Source of the DNA: Bacteroidales bacterium | GTDB taxonomy: Bacteria > Bacteroidota > Bacteroidia > Bacteroidales > UBA932 | Reading direction: 5' to 3' | Length of the DNA: 49,646 nt | NCBI GenBank assembly: GCA_017620335.1 | Contig: JAFZQO010000001.1 | Span: 1 to 49,646, forward strand | Shown: one piece after another, positions 41,371-49,646 of the stretch | How the letters are laid out: every line of letters starts with the position of its first letter | Numbering within the stretch: position 1 is the stretch's first letter | The notes under the pieces: model-generated | What the model saw: only the letters and a program-made list of their open reading frames with translations | What the model was told of the DNA's origin: nothing | Database searches by the model: none | Translations under genes and position numbers: made by a program

Positions 41371-43687
41371 CCCCGGAGAAATATTCGTCGCGAATACTCT
41401 TTCTGACGTCCCTGCCTTTCAAGCTGCAAACAGCTTCGAGAGGCAGGTTTGCTGAAGAGTTGCCGATGCGGAAGATGTAATCCCCGGCGGAGATGGTCCA
41501 GAGCGGCTTGCCGTCTGATCCTTCGGACCACCAGGCAAGCTGGTCCGGCGAGAGTTCGAAGCTCACTTCCGCGCTCTCGCCCGGTTGCAGGCTTACCTTC
41601 TTGAAGCCCTTGAGCTGCAAGGGTTTGAGAGGTTGGCCGGAGGCGGGGGAAACGTACAATTGGACGACTTCGGAGCCTGCAGTGGGGCCGGTATTGGTCA
41701 CCTTGCAGCTGACTGTTACACCCTTGTCGGAAGTCTTGGCTTCGGCCGGAACGGACAGGTCGGAGCAGCTGAACTTCGTGTATGAGAGACCGTATCCGAA
41801 AGGCCATGCGACCAGTTTGTCGGAAGGGAGTTCGTTGTAGCAGATGAACTCTTCGGACTCCGTCCTGGGGTAGCTGAAGCAAAGCTTCCCGGAGGGGTTG
41901 ACCTTTCCCGAAAGGATGGACGCCACGGCGTTTCCGCCCTCCTCGCCCGGATACCAGGCCTGGAGGATGGCGGCGCAGCCCGCCGCGACGGGCTCCACCA
42001 CCTGCGGCCTTCCGCCGAACACCACGAGCACCACGGGTTTGCCCGTGGCGATGAGGTCCTTCACGAACTCCTCCTGGTCACCGGGCAGGCGGATGCCGTT
42101 CCTGTTGCGGTTCTCGCCGCAGAGGTAGACGTTCTCGCCCATCGCTGCGACGATGACGTCGCTCCTGGTTGCGAGGGCCATCGCGTCGTACCAGTCGGTG
42201 AAGTCCGGTGACTCTATCCTGCGTACGAGCATGCCGCTGATGCGGGCGTCGCCTCCTCTGGCGATTCTGACGTCATCGAGGGTGCTCCAGTCGCATCCCC
42301 TGGCGTATTCTACCTGTCCTGAGTAGTTTGCATCCATCCCTTCCAGCAAGGTGACGACCTTGAGGGATGAAGGGTCGACTTCGTGGCGGTGGAAGAACAG
42401 TTGCATGGACTGGAATGTGTAGTCCCCGAGCATGCTCCAGATGGAATTGGCGTTGGGACCGACAAGAGCGACCTTGAGCCCTTCCCTGAGCGGCAGTATG
42501 CCGTCGTTCTTGAGCATCACGACTGATTCCGCGGCGATGTCGAATGCCAGCTGTCGGTTTTCCGGCTTGTCAAGGTTGAGCGGGCCCTCCTCGTAGAGCT
42601 TCGGCGAAGGGTCCAGAAGGCCGGCCCTCGCCTTCAGCATCAGGGCCCGCTTGACAGACCTCTCCAGGACTTCCTCGGGGATGGAACCGTCCCTGACGAG
42701 CTCGGGAATGAACCTGTAGCTGTAGTTCCACGCGATCTCAAGGTCGTTCCCGGCCATAAGGGCATCGACGGCATATCTCTTGAGCGACTCCTCGTCCCTT
42801 GCGCTGCCTGTCTGGACTGCACCGTAATCGCTGATGACAGCCCCGCCGTATCCGAGATAGTCGCGCAGGATGACATTTATGAGTGTGTCGCTGCATACGG
42901 CATACTCGGAGCGGAACTTGTCGTAGGAAGTCATGACCGACTCGGTGCCGAGCTTGCGTATGATGCTCTCGTGCGGGAGAAGGACTTCTTCGTATATCTC
43001 TTTCCAAGGAAGGGTATTGGCTCCGCCGTATCCGAGGAAGTGTTTGGTCGTGGCGGCCACGCCTTCGCGGAAACCCTTCGACTGAAGACCGGCCACGAAA
43101 GCGCTGCCCATGACCGCGGTGAGATATCCGTCCTCTCCGCATGATTCCTCGATCCTGGGCCAATGGGCCGTGCGGATGACGTCCATCATCGGGGAAAGGG
43201 CGTACTGCTGCCCGACCGAACGCATGTCCCTCGCCGTAGTTTCGGTCTTCGTCCGGATGAGGTCCGGATTCCAGGTGCAGGCTGCGCCGATGGCCTGGGG
43301 ATAAGCCGTAGCCCCCCTTGCAGTAAGGCCCGTCAGCGCCTCTTCATGGAAGATGGCGGGGATGCCGGCGGCGGTCTCGTTCAAGAGATAATCCTGAATG
43401 TCCCGGACCATCTCCCGTATTCCGTCCGCATCCTTGTCCTGCGAACTGGTGGGCTGGCAGATGTGTCCTACGCCGTAGGGGATGATCTCCCGGCATTTTT
43501 CGAGTGAAACTTTCCCGTCGACAAGGAGTTCGCCGGGGTAGATGCCGTACAGTTGGGCCGCCTTCTCTTCGAGGGTGAGCCTGTCATAGACGGAATCGAC
43601 CAGTCTTTTCAACTGACGGTCGGAATCGTTGCAGCCGCAAAGCGCCATGGCCATGATGCAAAAGGGTAAGAGGGCGATTTTTTTCAT
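41360..43687 (-). CDS. Glycoside hydrolase family 3 beta-glycosidase lipoprotein
   Basis: 775 residues. A lipoprotein signal (MKKIALLPFCIMAMALCGC) suggests outer-membrane or surface location. The GH3 barrel includes the KHFLGYG segment and the nucleophile Asp287 in GGAVISDYGAV (Tyr replaces the usual Trp). The (alpha/beta)6 sandwich follows at about 380-600 (AALVGPNANSIWSMLGDYT-like), and a fibronectin-III-like tail ends the protein (about 640-760). Activity is likely beta-glucosidase or beta-xylosidase. The gene starts 36 bases after the DUF4153 gene, with a weak possible -7 box (TATCTATG) between them, so either co-transcription or an own promoter is possible. Confidence 0.92.
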   Translation of the reverse strand: MKKIALLPFCIMAMALCGCNDSDRQLKRLVDSVYDRLTLEEKAAQLYGIYPGELLVDGKVSLEKCREIIPYGVGHICQPTSSQDKDADGIREMVRDIQDYLLNETAAGIPAIFHEEALTGLTARGATAYPQAIGAACTWNPDLIRTKTETTARDMRSVGQQYALSPMMDVIRTAHWPRIEESCGEDGYLTAVMGSAFVAGLQSKGFREGVAATTKHFLGYGGANTLPWKEIYEEVLLPHESIIRKLGTESVMTSYDKFRSEYAVCSDTLINVILRDYLGYGGAVISDYGAVQTGSARDEESLKRYAVDALMAGNDLEIAWNYSYRFIPELVRDGSIPEEVLERSVKRALMLKARAGLLDPSPKLYEEGPLNLDKPENRQLAFDIAAESVVMLKNDGILPLREGLKVALVGPNANSIWSMLGDYTFQSMQLFFHRHEVDPSSLKVVTLLEGMDANYSGQVEYARGCDWSTLDDVRIARGGDARISGMLVRRIESPDFTDWYDAMALATRSDVIVAAMGENVYLCGENRNRNGIRLPGDQEEFVKDLIATGKPVVLVVFGGRPQVVEPVAAGCAAILQAWYPGEEGGNAVASILSGKVNPSGKLCFSYPRTESEEFICYNELPSDKLVAWPFGYGLSYTKFSCSDLSVPAEAKTSDKGVTVSCKVTNTGPTAGSEVVQLYVSPASGQPLKPLQLKGFKKVSLQPGESAEVSFELSPDQLAWWSEGSDGKPLWTISAGDYIFRIGNSSANLPLEAVCSLKGRDVRKSIRDEYFSGVNR

Positions 43688-43723
43688 GTTCTGTTAAAGT
43701 CTTGTAACTGACATAGATACAAG

Positions 43724-45367
43724 CTATTCCGATTTTTTGAAAAGCATATGCTGTCCGGTCGTGAAACTCTGTCCGGGATTATCTCCGTAGTCGGAGATGG
43801 AGGTGAAAACTGCCAGATAGCCGTCGTTGCTGTAGACCAGTGCTTCGTTTCCTTCCGCTCCGCTGTCCAGCCTGTCCTTGATGTCGCACTGAAGCAGGAC
43901 CGTGGCCTTGTCGGGACCGGAATAGAATATGGCGTATTGCTTGTCTTCGTAGTAATGATAGTTCCCGGACGGTATGAACTCAGTGTATTTCCCCAGACTG
44001 ACTGGCTCTTCCAGGCGGTAAACGACCGGTTCGGCCGTAAAGTCTTCCACCCATTGCTCCTTGCCGGCAAGCGTCCAGGAGATCCAGGATGGCATGATAC
44101 CGTACTTACCATACTTTTTCTCAAAGGAATCCTTGTCCATGTTGAGTTTCAGGTATTGCCAGCTGCTTCCGACCGTCTTCCAGTTTCCCAGGAGGGTGCT
44201 GTCGGCGGAAATCGATGCGTAGTCCAATTTCTCCGGGAAACGGCCTTCCTCCAGCACCTGCGGCAGCAATGCATCCAGGCGCTTCTGCTGCCAGCGGATT
44301 CCGAAATCCCTGGCGCTGATGCCCGGGATATATGTGAACAGTGCCAGTGCTGCGGCAAGGATCAACGTCATTATCTGAAAATTGCGGCTTTTCCTGTGAA
44401 CCAGCATGGCCACGAAAAGGGTCATCAGTGCGGATGCCAGAAGCAGGTAGAAACGCTGCCCGGTCATTCCGTATTCCCCGATACGCCGGAGAACGCCGGT
44501 CCATAACAGGATGAGCGGGGCTGCGGCAATGGCCGGGAACCATCTGTAGAACCAGTCGAAATGCCTGTTACCGATCATGTGCTGGAACAGGCAGCACAGA
44601 AGGGCGATGCCGATATAAGAGGCTACCATGTATGCAACGCCTCCATCAGGCAGTTCCCAGCGTATCAGGATCCTGACAATGTACGCGTAAAGGATGAGCG
44701 TATAAAGGATGAGGGCAGGGGAGAGGATGCCGTCCACGACGGTACGTAGCAGCCGCTCGCCTTTCTGCAGCGGTTTTCCGTCGGAAACCGCGCTGCAGCA
44801 CAGGAGCGGGATGAAGTTCATCGCGATGAACATATTGGGATATGTTAACCACTCGTCCTTGAGATTAAGCCCGAAAAGGTAATTGAAGGATGCTACGATG
44901 GCGGAGACGACTGCCATCAGGATCCCTCCGACAATGAAGCATACTGCGATTTTGACGACTGTCCGGAGTATGTTCCTGCCATATGGTCCGTTGTCGAGTT
45001 TCCTGTCTCCTATGACGAGCAGGATGACTGCGAGTATGTATGCGACGACCCAGGGTGCATTGAAAGCAGACAGGGGTTTTCGGAAGAAGAACAGCGGAAT
45101 CCACAGGACCCATGACAGGAAATACAGCCATTTTACCACCGGCCTCCCTTCGCTGAACCGGTGCAGGGTATAGGTCAGGACATAGTGGGGGAAGAACCAC
45201 AGGAAGAAGGTGAAAGCCTTGGACCAGTCAGTGGTGTCGAAAACCTTCTCCGCGAAGACGAATATGATGAAATACGTAAGGCCAAGCAGTGCCTCCACCG
45301 GGAATTCCTTGATACTTAGGGCGAAGCGTCCTGCACCGGAACGGATCCTTTCGGAAAAACGGCTCAT
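43724..45367 (-). CDS. DUF4153 family membrane protein
   Basis: 547 residues. Twelve or so hydrophobic segments cover residues 25-360, including the conserved LNYLFGLN-like and FIAMNFIPLLCCSA stretches; a soluble C-terminal part (about 365-547) follows, with PSWISWTLAGKEQW and SGNYHYYEDKQYAIFY segments. This layout fits DUF4153, an uncharacterised inner-membrane family in Bacteroidetes. It lies directly upstream of the GH3 gene, 36 bases apart on the same strand. A role in polysaccharide uptake is not supported by any motif. Confidence 0.75.
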   Translation of the reverse strand: MSRFSERIRSGAGRFALSIKEFPVEALLGLTYFIIFVFAEKVFDTTDWSKAFTFFLWFFPHYVLTYTLHRFSEGRPVVKWLYFLSWVLWIPLFFFRKPLSAFNAPWVVAYILAVILLVIGDRKLDNGPYGRNILRTVVKIAVCFIVGGILMAVVSAIVASFNYLFGLNLKDEWLTYPNMFIAMNFIPLLCCSAVSDGKPLQKGERLLRTVVDGILSPALILYTLILYAYIVRILIRWELPDGGVAYMVASYIGIALLCCLFQHMIGNRHFDWFYRWFPAIAAAPLILLWTGVLRRIGEYGMTGQRFYLLLASALMTLFVAMLVHRKSRNFQIMTLILAAALALFTYIPGISARDFGIRWQQKRLDALLPQVLEEGRFPEKLDYASISADSTLLGNWKTVGSSWQYLKLNMDKDSFEKKYGKYGIMPSWISWTLAGKEQWVEDFTAEPVVYRLEEPVSLGKYTEFIPSGNYHYYEDKQYAIFYSGPDKATVLLQCDIKDRLDSGAEGNEALVYSNDGYLAVFTSISDYGDNPGQSFTTGQHMLFKKSE

Positions 45368-45466
45368 TGGATAATACTTTATTGACGTTTTTTTGCTTTC
45401 AATTATTATGCCCTTTCATTACATCCGTTTTTTTGCTAAATTAGATGACTTGAATATTTCTATGCT

Positions 45467-48298
45467 ATGAGAAGATTCATCACCTCCTTCCTGTCATTGG
45501 CTGTAATCCTTCTGATTTACGCTTGCAGCGACCCTGTTTCCAAGGAATTGGACGCTTTCCCCCAGGTGTCCGAAAAATCCGCTAACGGCTGGTTCCCCCT
45601 TTCAGGGTCCGTCATATGCTATGATCCCTCCGACTTCAAGGTGGTGGGCATCACGGCCGGTATGCTCTCGGACGACATCGGGCGGGTGACGGGCAGCGGG
45701 GCGGAAGTGCAGGCGCAGACGGCGCTCCCGAAGGGACCGGCCGTCGTAGCCGGCACTGTCGGGCACAGTGCCCTTGTCGACGCCCTGGTCCGTGAAGGAA
45801 AGATTGATGTGTCGGCACTGGAAGGCAAGTGGGAGTCGTACATAGTGCAGCAGGTGCGCCGGAAGGAAGGCGGCCCGCTGCTTGTGGTCGCGGGCAGCGA
45901 CCGCCGCGGCACGGCATTCGGCCTGACGGCCCTCGGCCGCGCCACGGGCGTCTCGCCCTGGTATTTCTGGGCTGACGTCACTCCCGCTGCCAAGGCTGCC
46001 CTGTACGTCCAGCCCGGCCGTTTCCTGCAGAAGGAGCCTTCAGTGCAGTACCGTGGCATCTTCATCAACGACGAGCGCTTCGGCGGCTGGGCGAAATGGG
46101 TCGAGCAGACCTTCGACAAGGAGACAGGCAAGGTCGGGCCTAAGGTCTATGAAAAGGTCTTCGAACTCCTTCTCCGTCTGGGCGGCAATTATCTCTGGCC
46201 CGCGATGCACCCCGGCACCGCCGCTTTCAACGACAATCCCGAGAATGCCCGCCTCGCCGACGACTATGCCATAGTGATGGGCTCCTCGCACTGCGAGCAG
46301 ATGCTCCGCAACAACGAAGGCGAATGGAAGGCGGTCGGCACCTACGGCGACTTCAACTACATCACCAACCGCAAGGTCATGCAGGACTACTGGGAAGAAC
46401 GGGTCAGGACCAACGGGAAGTACGAGAACACTTATACCTTGGGTCTACGTGGCATCCACGACTATCCCATGGAAGGTGCAAATACCACCACGGAGCGCCG
46501 CAACCTCATGCAGCAGGCAATAGACGACCAGCGCGACATGCTCCGGCGCAACATAGACAAGCCTCTCGAGGAGATCCCTCAGGTGCTCTGCACCTACGAG
46601 GAGGTCCTGGATGCATACCATGACGGTCTGGTCATACCTGAAGAGGTCACGATGCTTTGGGCGGACGACAAGCAGGGTTACACCCGCAACCTCTGCAATC
46701 CTGAGGAGTTGAAGCGCAAGGGAGGAGCAGGCATCTATTACCATATCTCCTATCACGGCGACCCTGCCAGCTGGATATGGCTCAGCCCCCTGTCGCCTGC
46801 TTTCATCTCCACCGAGCTTACCAAGGCCTACACGTTCGGGGCCAGGAAGATATGGGTCTTCAACGTAGGCGACATCAAACCCGCCGAGAAGGAGCTGACA
46901 TTCGCCATGCAGCTGGCCTGGGACATAGACCGCTGGAGCCCTGAAAAGGCGCACGGATTCATAAGGGAGTGGGCGGGCTACACTTTTGGCGAGGAGTTCG
47001 CGCAGGAGATATCCGATATCCAGGATGCCTATTACAGGTTCCAGGCTTCCGGAAAGGATGCCCACGTGTACTTCCTGGAGTATCCCGAAGAGCAGATACG
47101 CGCGCGCATCGAGGAGTTCCGCGCCGTCGCCGCCCGGGCCGAGGCCCTGGAGGGCCGTATCCCGGAGCGGCTGCGCGCGGCCTACTTCGAGCTGGTGCTC
47201 TATCCAGTCAAGGGCGCGGAGATGATCAACGAATATCAGCTGCTGTCACGCCTCAGCCTGGCGCATGCCACCTACGGCGACTCTGAAACCGCCCTTAAGG
47301 ATGCCGCCCGTGCCGTCGAAATGTACGACGCCCTCAACGACTGGACGCGCAGATACAATCAGGAATTGCTCGGCGGTAAATGGGATCATTTCTTCGACTG
47401 GAGACCGTACTTCTGGAATGGTTCCAAGGTCATGGACGCTCCCGTGGCTACAATGGAGCTTCTGGACGAAGTCGCTGCCGCCCCCAAGCCCGGCTTCCTC
47501 TCCGTAGACGACGCCCTTTCCGGGGAAGGTGTAGGGATTGACTCTGAAGTGGAGGGAGATATCCAACTCTGGATCAAGGCGTTAAGTCCGATACGCAATT
47601 TCTCCAAGGCTCCGGAGGACAACGTTTTCTGCCGTGTCGTGTCCGGGGGGGCATCATTCAATGCTTCCGCCACTCCCATCAACAACATCTGGCATGCGCC
47701 GTATGTCGGCCCGATGTGGAGCAAGGTGGGTACTATACATCTCAGGAAGGGCTCCAATGTCCTTCGCCTGACGGAGCTCAAGCCGGATGCCAGGATAGAT
47801 GACATCTTCCTCGGAGTCTATCCGCCGTTCCCTGCTGAAAGCCGCCTGTGTGTGCCAGCCGCGGATTATTCCTCCGTGCGTCAGGGCAGGGAGGGAAGGA
47901 TAGCGACTGTCCGGCAACTCGGTTTCAGCGACGGCGTGCTGGTGCTGCCATTCGATACGCCGTCTTATGATGCCGGCAAGCTGGATGACGCCCCTTGCGT
48001 CGAGTTTGACCTCGAACTGAAGGACACTGATACCAGGGTGGAAGTCCGCACCCTGCCTACGCTGCATGTCTATGAAGGCCGCGACGCGCGCTATGCCGTC
48101 CGGCTGGACGACCGCGCGCCCGAGGTCTTCTCCATCCATACGGATGATTTCTCGGCGGAATGGCGCTGGAATGTCCTCCGGGGCTACTCCTTCCGCACCG
48201 TCGACGTCAGGGACGTTCCCGCCGGAAAGCACAGCCTGAAGGTATATCTCCTCGATCCCGGCATCATCCTCCAGGAAGTGAGGGTTTTCGACAGGTAG
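45467..48298 (+). CDS. Glycoside hydrolase family 115 alpha-glucuronidase lipoprotein
   Basis: 943 residues from the ATG at 45467 (an ATG five bases earlier runs into a stop after one codon). A lipoprotein signal (RRFITSFLSLAVILLIYAC) is followed by an N-terminal alpha/beta domain, then the catalytic barrel with family motifs LGGNYLWPAMHPG (about 240-250), LWADDKQGYTRN (about 396-407), YHISYHGDPASWIWLSPLSP and KIWVFNVGDIKPAEKEL, and C-terminal helical and beta domains. GH115 enzymes remove (4-O-methyl)glucuronic acid from xylan, also from internal xyloses. A T-run with GCTAAATTA precedes the gene. Its stop is 4 bases from the convergent GH43 stop. Confidence 0.94.
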   Translation: MRRFITSFLSLAVILLIYACSDPVSKELDAFPQVSEKSANGWFPLSGSVICYDPSDFKVVGITAGMLSDDIGRVTGSGAEVQAQTALPKGPAVVAGTVGHSALVDALVREGKIDVSALEGKWESYIVQQVRRKEGGPLLVVAGSDRRGTAFGLTALGRATGVSPWYFWADVTPAAKAALYVQPGRFLQKEPSVQYRGIFINDERFGGWAKWVEQTFDKETGKVGPKVYEKVFELLLRLGGNYLWPAMHPGTAAFNDNPENARLADDYAIVMGSSHCEQMLRNNEGEWKAVGTYGDFNYITNRKVMQDYWEERVRTNGKYENTYTLGLRGIHDYPMEGANTTTERRNLMQQAIDDQRDMLRRNIDKPLEEIPQVLCTYEEVLDAYHDGLVIPEEVTMLWADDKQGYTRNLCNPEELKRKGGAGIYYHISYHGDPASWIWLSPLSPAFISTELTKAYTFGARKIWVFNVGDIKPAEKELTFAMQLAWDIDRWSPEKAHGFIREWAGYTFGEEFAQEISDIQDAYYRFQASGKDAHVYFLEYPEEQIRARIEEFRAVAARAEALEGRIPERLRAAYFELVLYPVKGAEMINEYQLLSRLSLAHATYGDSETALKDAARAVEMYDALNDWTRRYNQELLGGKWDHFFDWRPYFWNGSKVMDAPVATMELLDEVAAAPKPGFLSVDDALSGEGVGIDSEVEGDIQLWIKALSPIRNFSKAPEDNVFCRVVSGGASFNASATPINNIWHAPYVGPMWSKVGTIHLRKGSNVLRLTELKPDARIDDIFLGVYPPFPAESRLCVPAADYSSVRQGREGRIATVRQLGFSDGVLVLPFDTPSYDAGKLDDAPCVEFDLELKDTDTRVEVRTLPTLHVYEGRDARYAVRLDDRAPEVFSIHTDDFSAEWRWNVLRGYSFRTVDVRDVPAGKHSLKVYLLDPGIILQEVRVFDR

Positions 48299-48302
48299 AC
48301 GC

Positions 48303-49646
48303 TTATCTCCTCTGTGCCTCTCCGTCCAGCGGGAGGTTTGAGAAAACCGGCGTCGCGACTGCCGGAGCGTCATATCCGTCAGGATATCCGAAGACCGTGA
48401 AGTCGATGATGCCCAGGGGATTGTTTTTCGGCCAGTCAGTTACCGTCAGCCTTACGAAACGGCAGTTCACCGGAGCGAATCCTTCGTATATGGTGTCCTT
48501 CGCCGTGGTGTTCCCGGTCTTGTCAAGCACCGTCACGTACTTCTCACCATCCTGAGAGACCTCAAGCTTGTATTTGTATACCGGCAGCGTCTGTGCGGCG
48601 CCGAAGCCCCTGCGCCCGCCGCTGAACATGACGCGCATGGCGTCGACGGTGAAGTGCTGGACTACGTCGAAGCGGGTGGCGGGGGAGAGTTCCACGGTAA
48701 TGGACGGCTGCGCGTCATCCGCGGCGGGCATCCATACCGTACCGCTGTAATTGTCCACCGCGAAAGCGGCAGGATATCCGTTCTGCTGAGAGGAGAACTT
48801 CGAAAGCGCGTTCATAGCATTCATCTTGTTGATTGTCACGGGGATGGATGCCGGTACAACGTCATCCGCAACCGTTCCCGGAGCCGGCTGGGGAGTGTCG
48901 GTGACGGTACAGTACATAAGCCCGTCGGAGTCGAACTCCACCTTGTCCATGCCTATCCTGCGGCCTCCGGGAGGATTGGAGAGCACGATGGTGTAGAACT
49001 GCCACCATTCATCCTTGTCCCTGAGTTTTACGATGGAACCGTGGGCGGTGCCGGTGACGAGGCCCTCGGTCTTGCGCAGCAGGGGATTGTTCGGCGCATA
49101 GGTGTACGGACCGAGCGGGGAAGTGGCGGTGTAATAGCCTTCGGCATACGTCTTCCACTGGGTTCCGGAAGCCGAATACTCTAGATAGTAGATGCCTTTC
49201 CTCTTGATCACCCAGGGGCCTTCTATCCATGCCACTCCGGGGTACTCGTTCATTTCTCCGTACCTCTCCCAGGCGTGCATGGGATTGAAACCGAACAGGT
49301 GGGTGGGAGTCCCGACGAAGGTTGTCAGATCATTCGGATCGAGCTTGACGCCGTAGATGCCGCTGATGCCCCTGCCGGGCCAGAACAGGTACGGCTGGTT
49401 GTCGTCGTCGATGAAGATCTTGGTGTCGAAGCCTCCGTTCCAGCCGAGTTCCACCGGACCGGTGTTCTTGAACAGTCCGAGATCCGTGTAGGGACCGAGG
49501 GGATTGTCCGCGACATAAACGTGGTCGGTATTGCCGGTGAGATAGAACTTGCCGTTGTACTTCACCAGGTCAGGAGCGACGGGGATATGCTCCACCGCGT
49601 GGAAATCCCAGTTCAGCAGGTCGTCGGAGACCCACATGCCTCCTCC
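48303..49646 (-). CDS. Glycoside hydrolase family 43 enzyme with C-terminal F5/8-type domain (5' partial)
   Basis: At least 447 residues; the reading frame is open to the right edge (GGGMWVSDD...), so the start and the N-terminal catalytic Asp of GH43 lie beyond the window. Visible five-bladed propeller pieces are YNGKFYLTGN, DTKIFIDDDNQPYLFWP (the second Asp region), the proton-donor Glu in AWIEGPWV, and HGSIVKLRDKDEWWQFY. A discoidin-like (F5/8, CBM32-type) domain spans about the last 140 residues (TVWMPAADDAQPSITVELSPATRFDVV, FVRLTVTDWPKNNPLGIIDFTVFG). The likely activity is beta-xylosidase or alpha-arabinofuranosidase. Confidence 0.88.
   Translation of the reverse strand, partial: GGGMWVSDDLLNWDFHAVEHIPVAPDLVKYNGKFYLTGNTDHVYVADNPLGPYTDLGLFKNTGPVELGWNGGFDTKIFIDDDNQPYLFWPGRGISGIYGVKLDPNDLTTFVGTPTHLFGFNPMHAWERYGEMNEYPGVAWIEGPWVIKRKGIYYLEYSASGTQWKTYAEGYYTATSPLGPYTYAPNNPLLRKTEGLVTGTAHGSIVKLRDKDEWWQFYTIVLSNPPGGRRIGMDKVEFDSDGLMYCTVTDTPQPAPGTVADDVVPASIPVTINKMNAMNALSKFSSQQNGYPAAFAVDNYSGTVWMPAADDAQPSITVELSPATRFDVVQHFTVDAMRVMFSGGRRGFGAAQTLPVYKYKLEVSQDGEKYVTVLDKTGNTTAKDTIYEGFAPVNCRFVRLTVTDWPKNNPLGIIDFTVFGYPDGYDAPAVATPVFSNLPLDGEAQRR

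Overview
The window is a gene-dense, GC-rich stretch of a Bacteroidota chromosome, almost certainly order Bacteroidales. The evidence is the Bacteroidetes-type -7 promoter box (TAnnTTTG) upstream of many genes, the Porin_10-type outer-membrane protein, exported lipoproteins with short lipoboxes, the exbB / small membrane protein / exbD / exbD operon, and a polysaccharide-degrading block with GH9, GH3, GH115 and GH43 enzymes. The exact family cannot be fixed from sequence alone; a gut or rumen relative of Rikenellaceae or Cryptobacteroides-like lineages would fit. I see no insertion sequence, prophage, CRISPR array or plasmid gene. No gene-free stretch exceeds 300 bases; the longest (182-431) holds two kinds of repeat.

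Layout. 1-181: the 3' end of rpmF, tRNA-Arg(CCT) and a long palindromic terminator. 196-412: a dispersed hairpin element and three 27-base units spaced exactly 51 bases apart. 432-1616: an MFS transporter. 1734-7646: a four-gene plus-strand operon (membrane-anchored protein, acyl-CoA synthetase, dCMP deaminase, C-terminal processing protease). 7633-10403: a minus-strand operon asnS-udk-tonB-like. 10517-12862: the ExbB/ExbD energy-transduction operon. 12990-17835: minus-strand housekeeping genes tatD-ansA, dprA, queA and a Nudix hydrolase. 17900-23735: a plus-strand operon of an SRPBCC protein, an rRNA m5C methyltransferase, a TPR protein, an M13 metallopeptidase and an ABC permease. 23739-27525: a Porin_10-type porin and an MltF-like lytic transglycosylase. 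27597-29791: a kinase fused to a RapZ C-terminal domain, then a nucleotidyltransferase. 29742-32522: tmk, a DoxX/MauE-like protein and a CPBP protease. 32593-38702: folP, an exported nuclease, an 11-residue-repeat membrane protein, a sugar nucleotidyltransferase, a FtsB/DivIC-like protein, fucP, a small helical protein and an exported nitroreductase. 38833-49646: the glycan-degradation block.

How the genes fit together. Several units deal with the envelope: ExbB/ExbD plus a TonB-like protein to energise outer-membrane transport, a porin with a lytic transglycosylase, and the kinase-RapZ plus nucleotidyltransferase pair. The last resembles the AmgK-MurU peptidoglycan-recycling shortcut but carries a fused amino-sugar-sensing-type domain, and is the most interesting candidate for a little-described system here. 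The right end looks like a xylan/glucuronoxylan and beta-glucan utilisation locus: GH115 removes glucuronic acid side chains, GH43 handles xylose or arabinose linkages, GH9 is an endo-beta-glucanase-type enzyme and GH3 a beta-glycosidase. No SusC/SusD pair or regulator is visible, so the locus may continue past the right edge.

Genes are packed tightly. Many convergent pairs overlap at their 3' ends or lie within a few bases of each other, and divergent pairs often share compact promoter regions in which the two -7 boxes sit next to each other.
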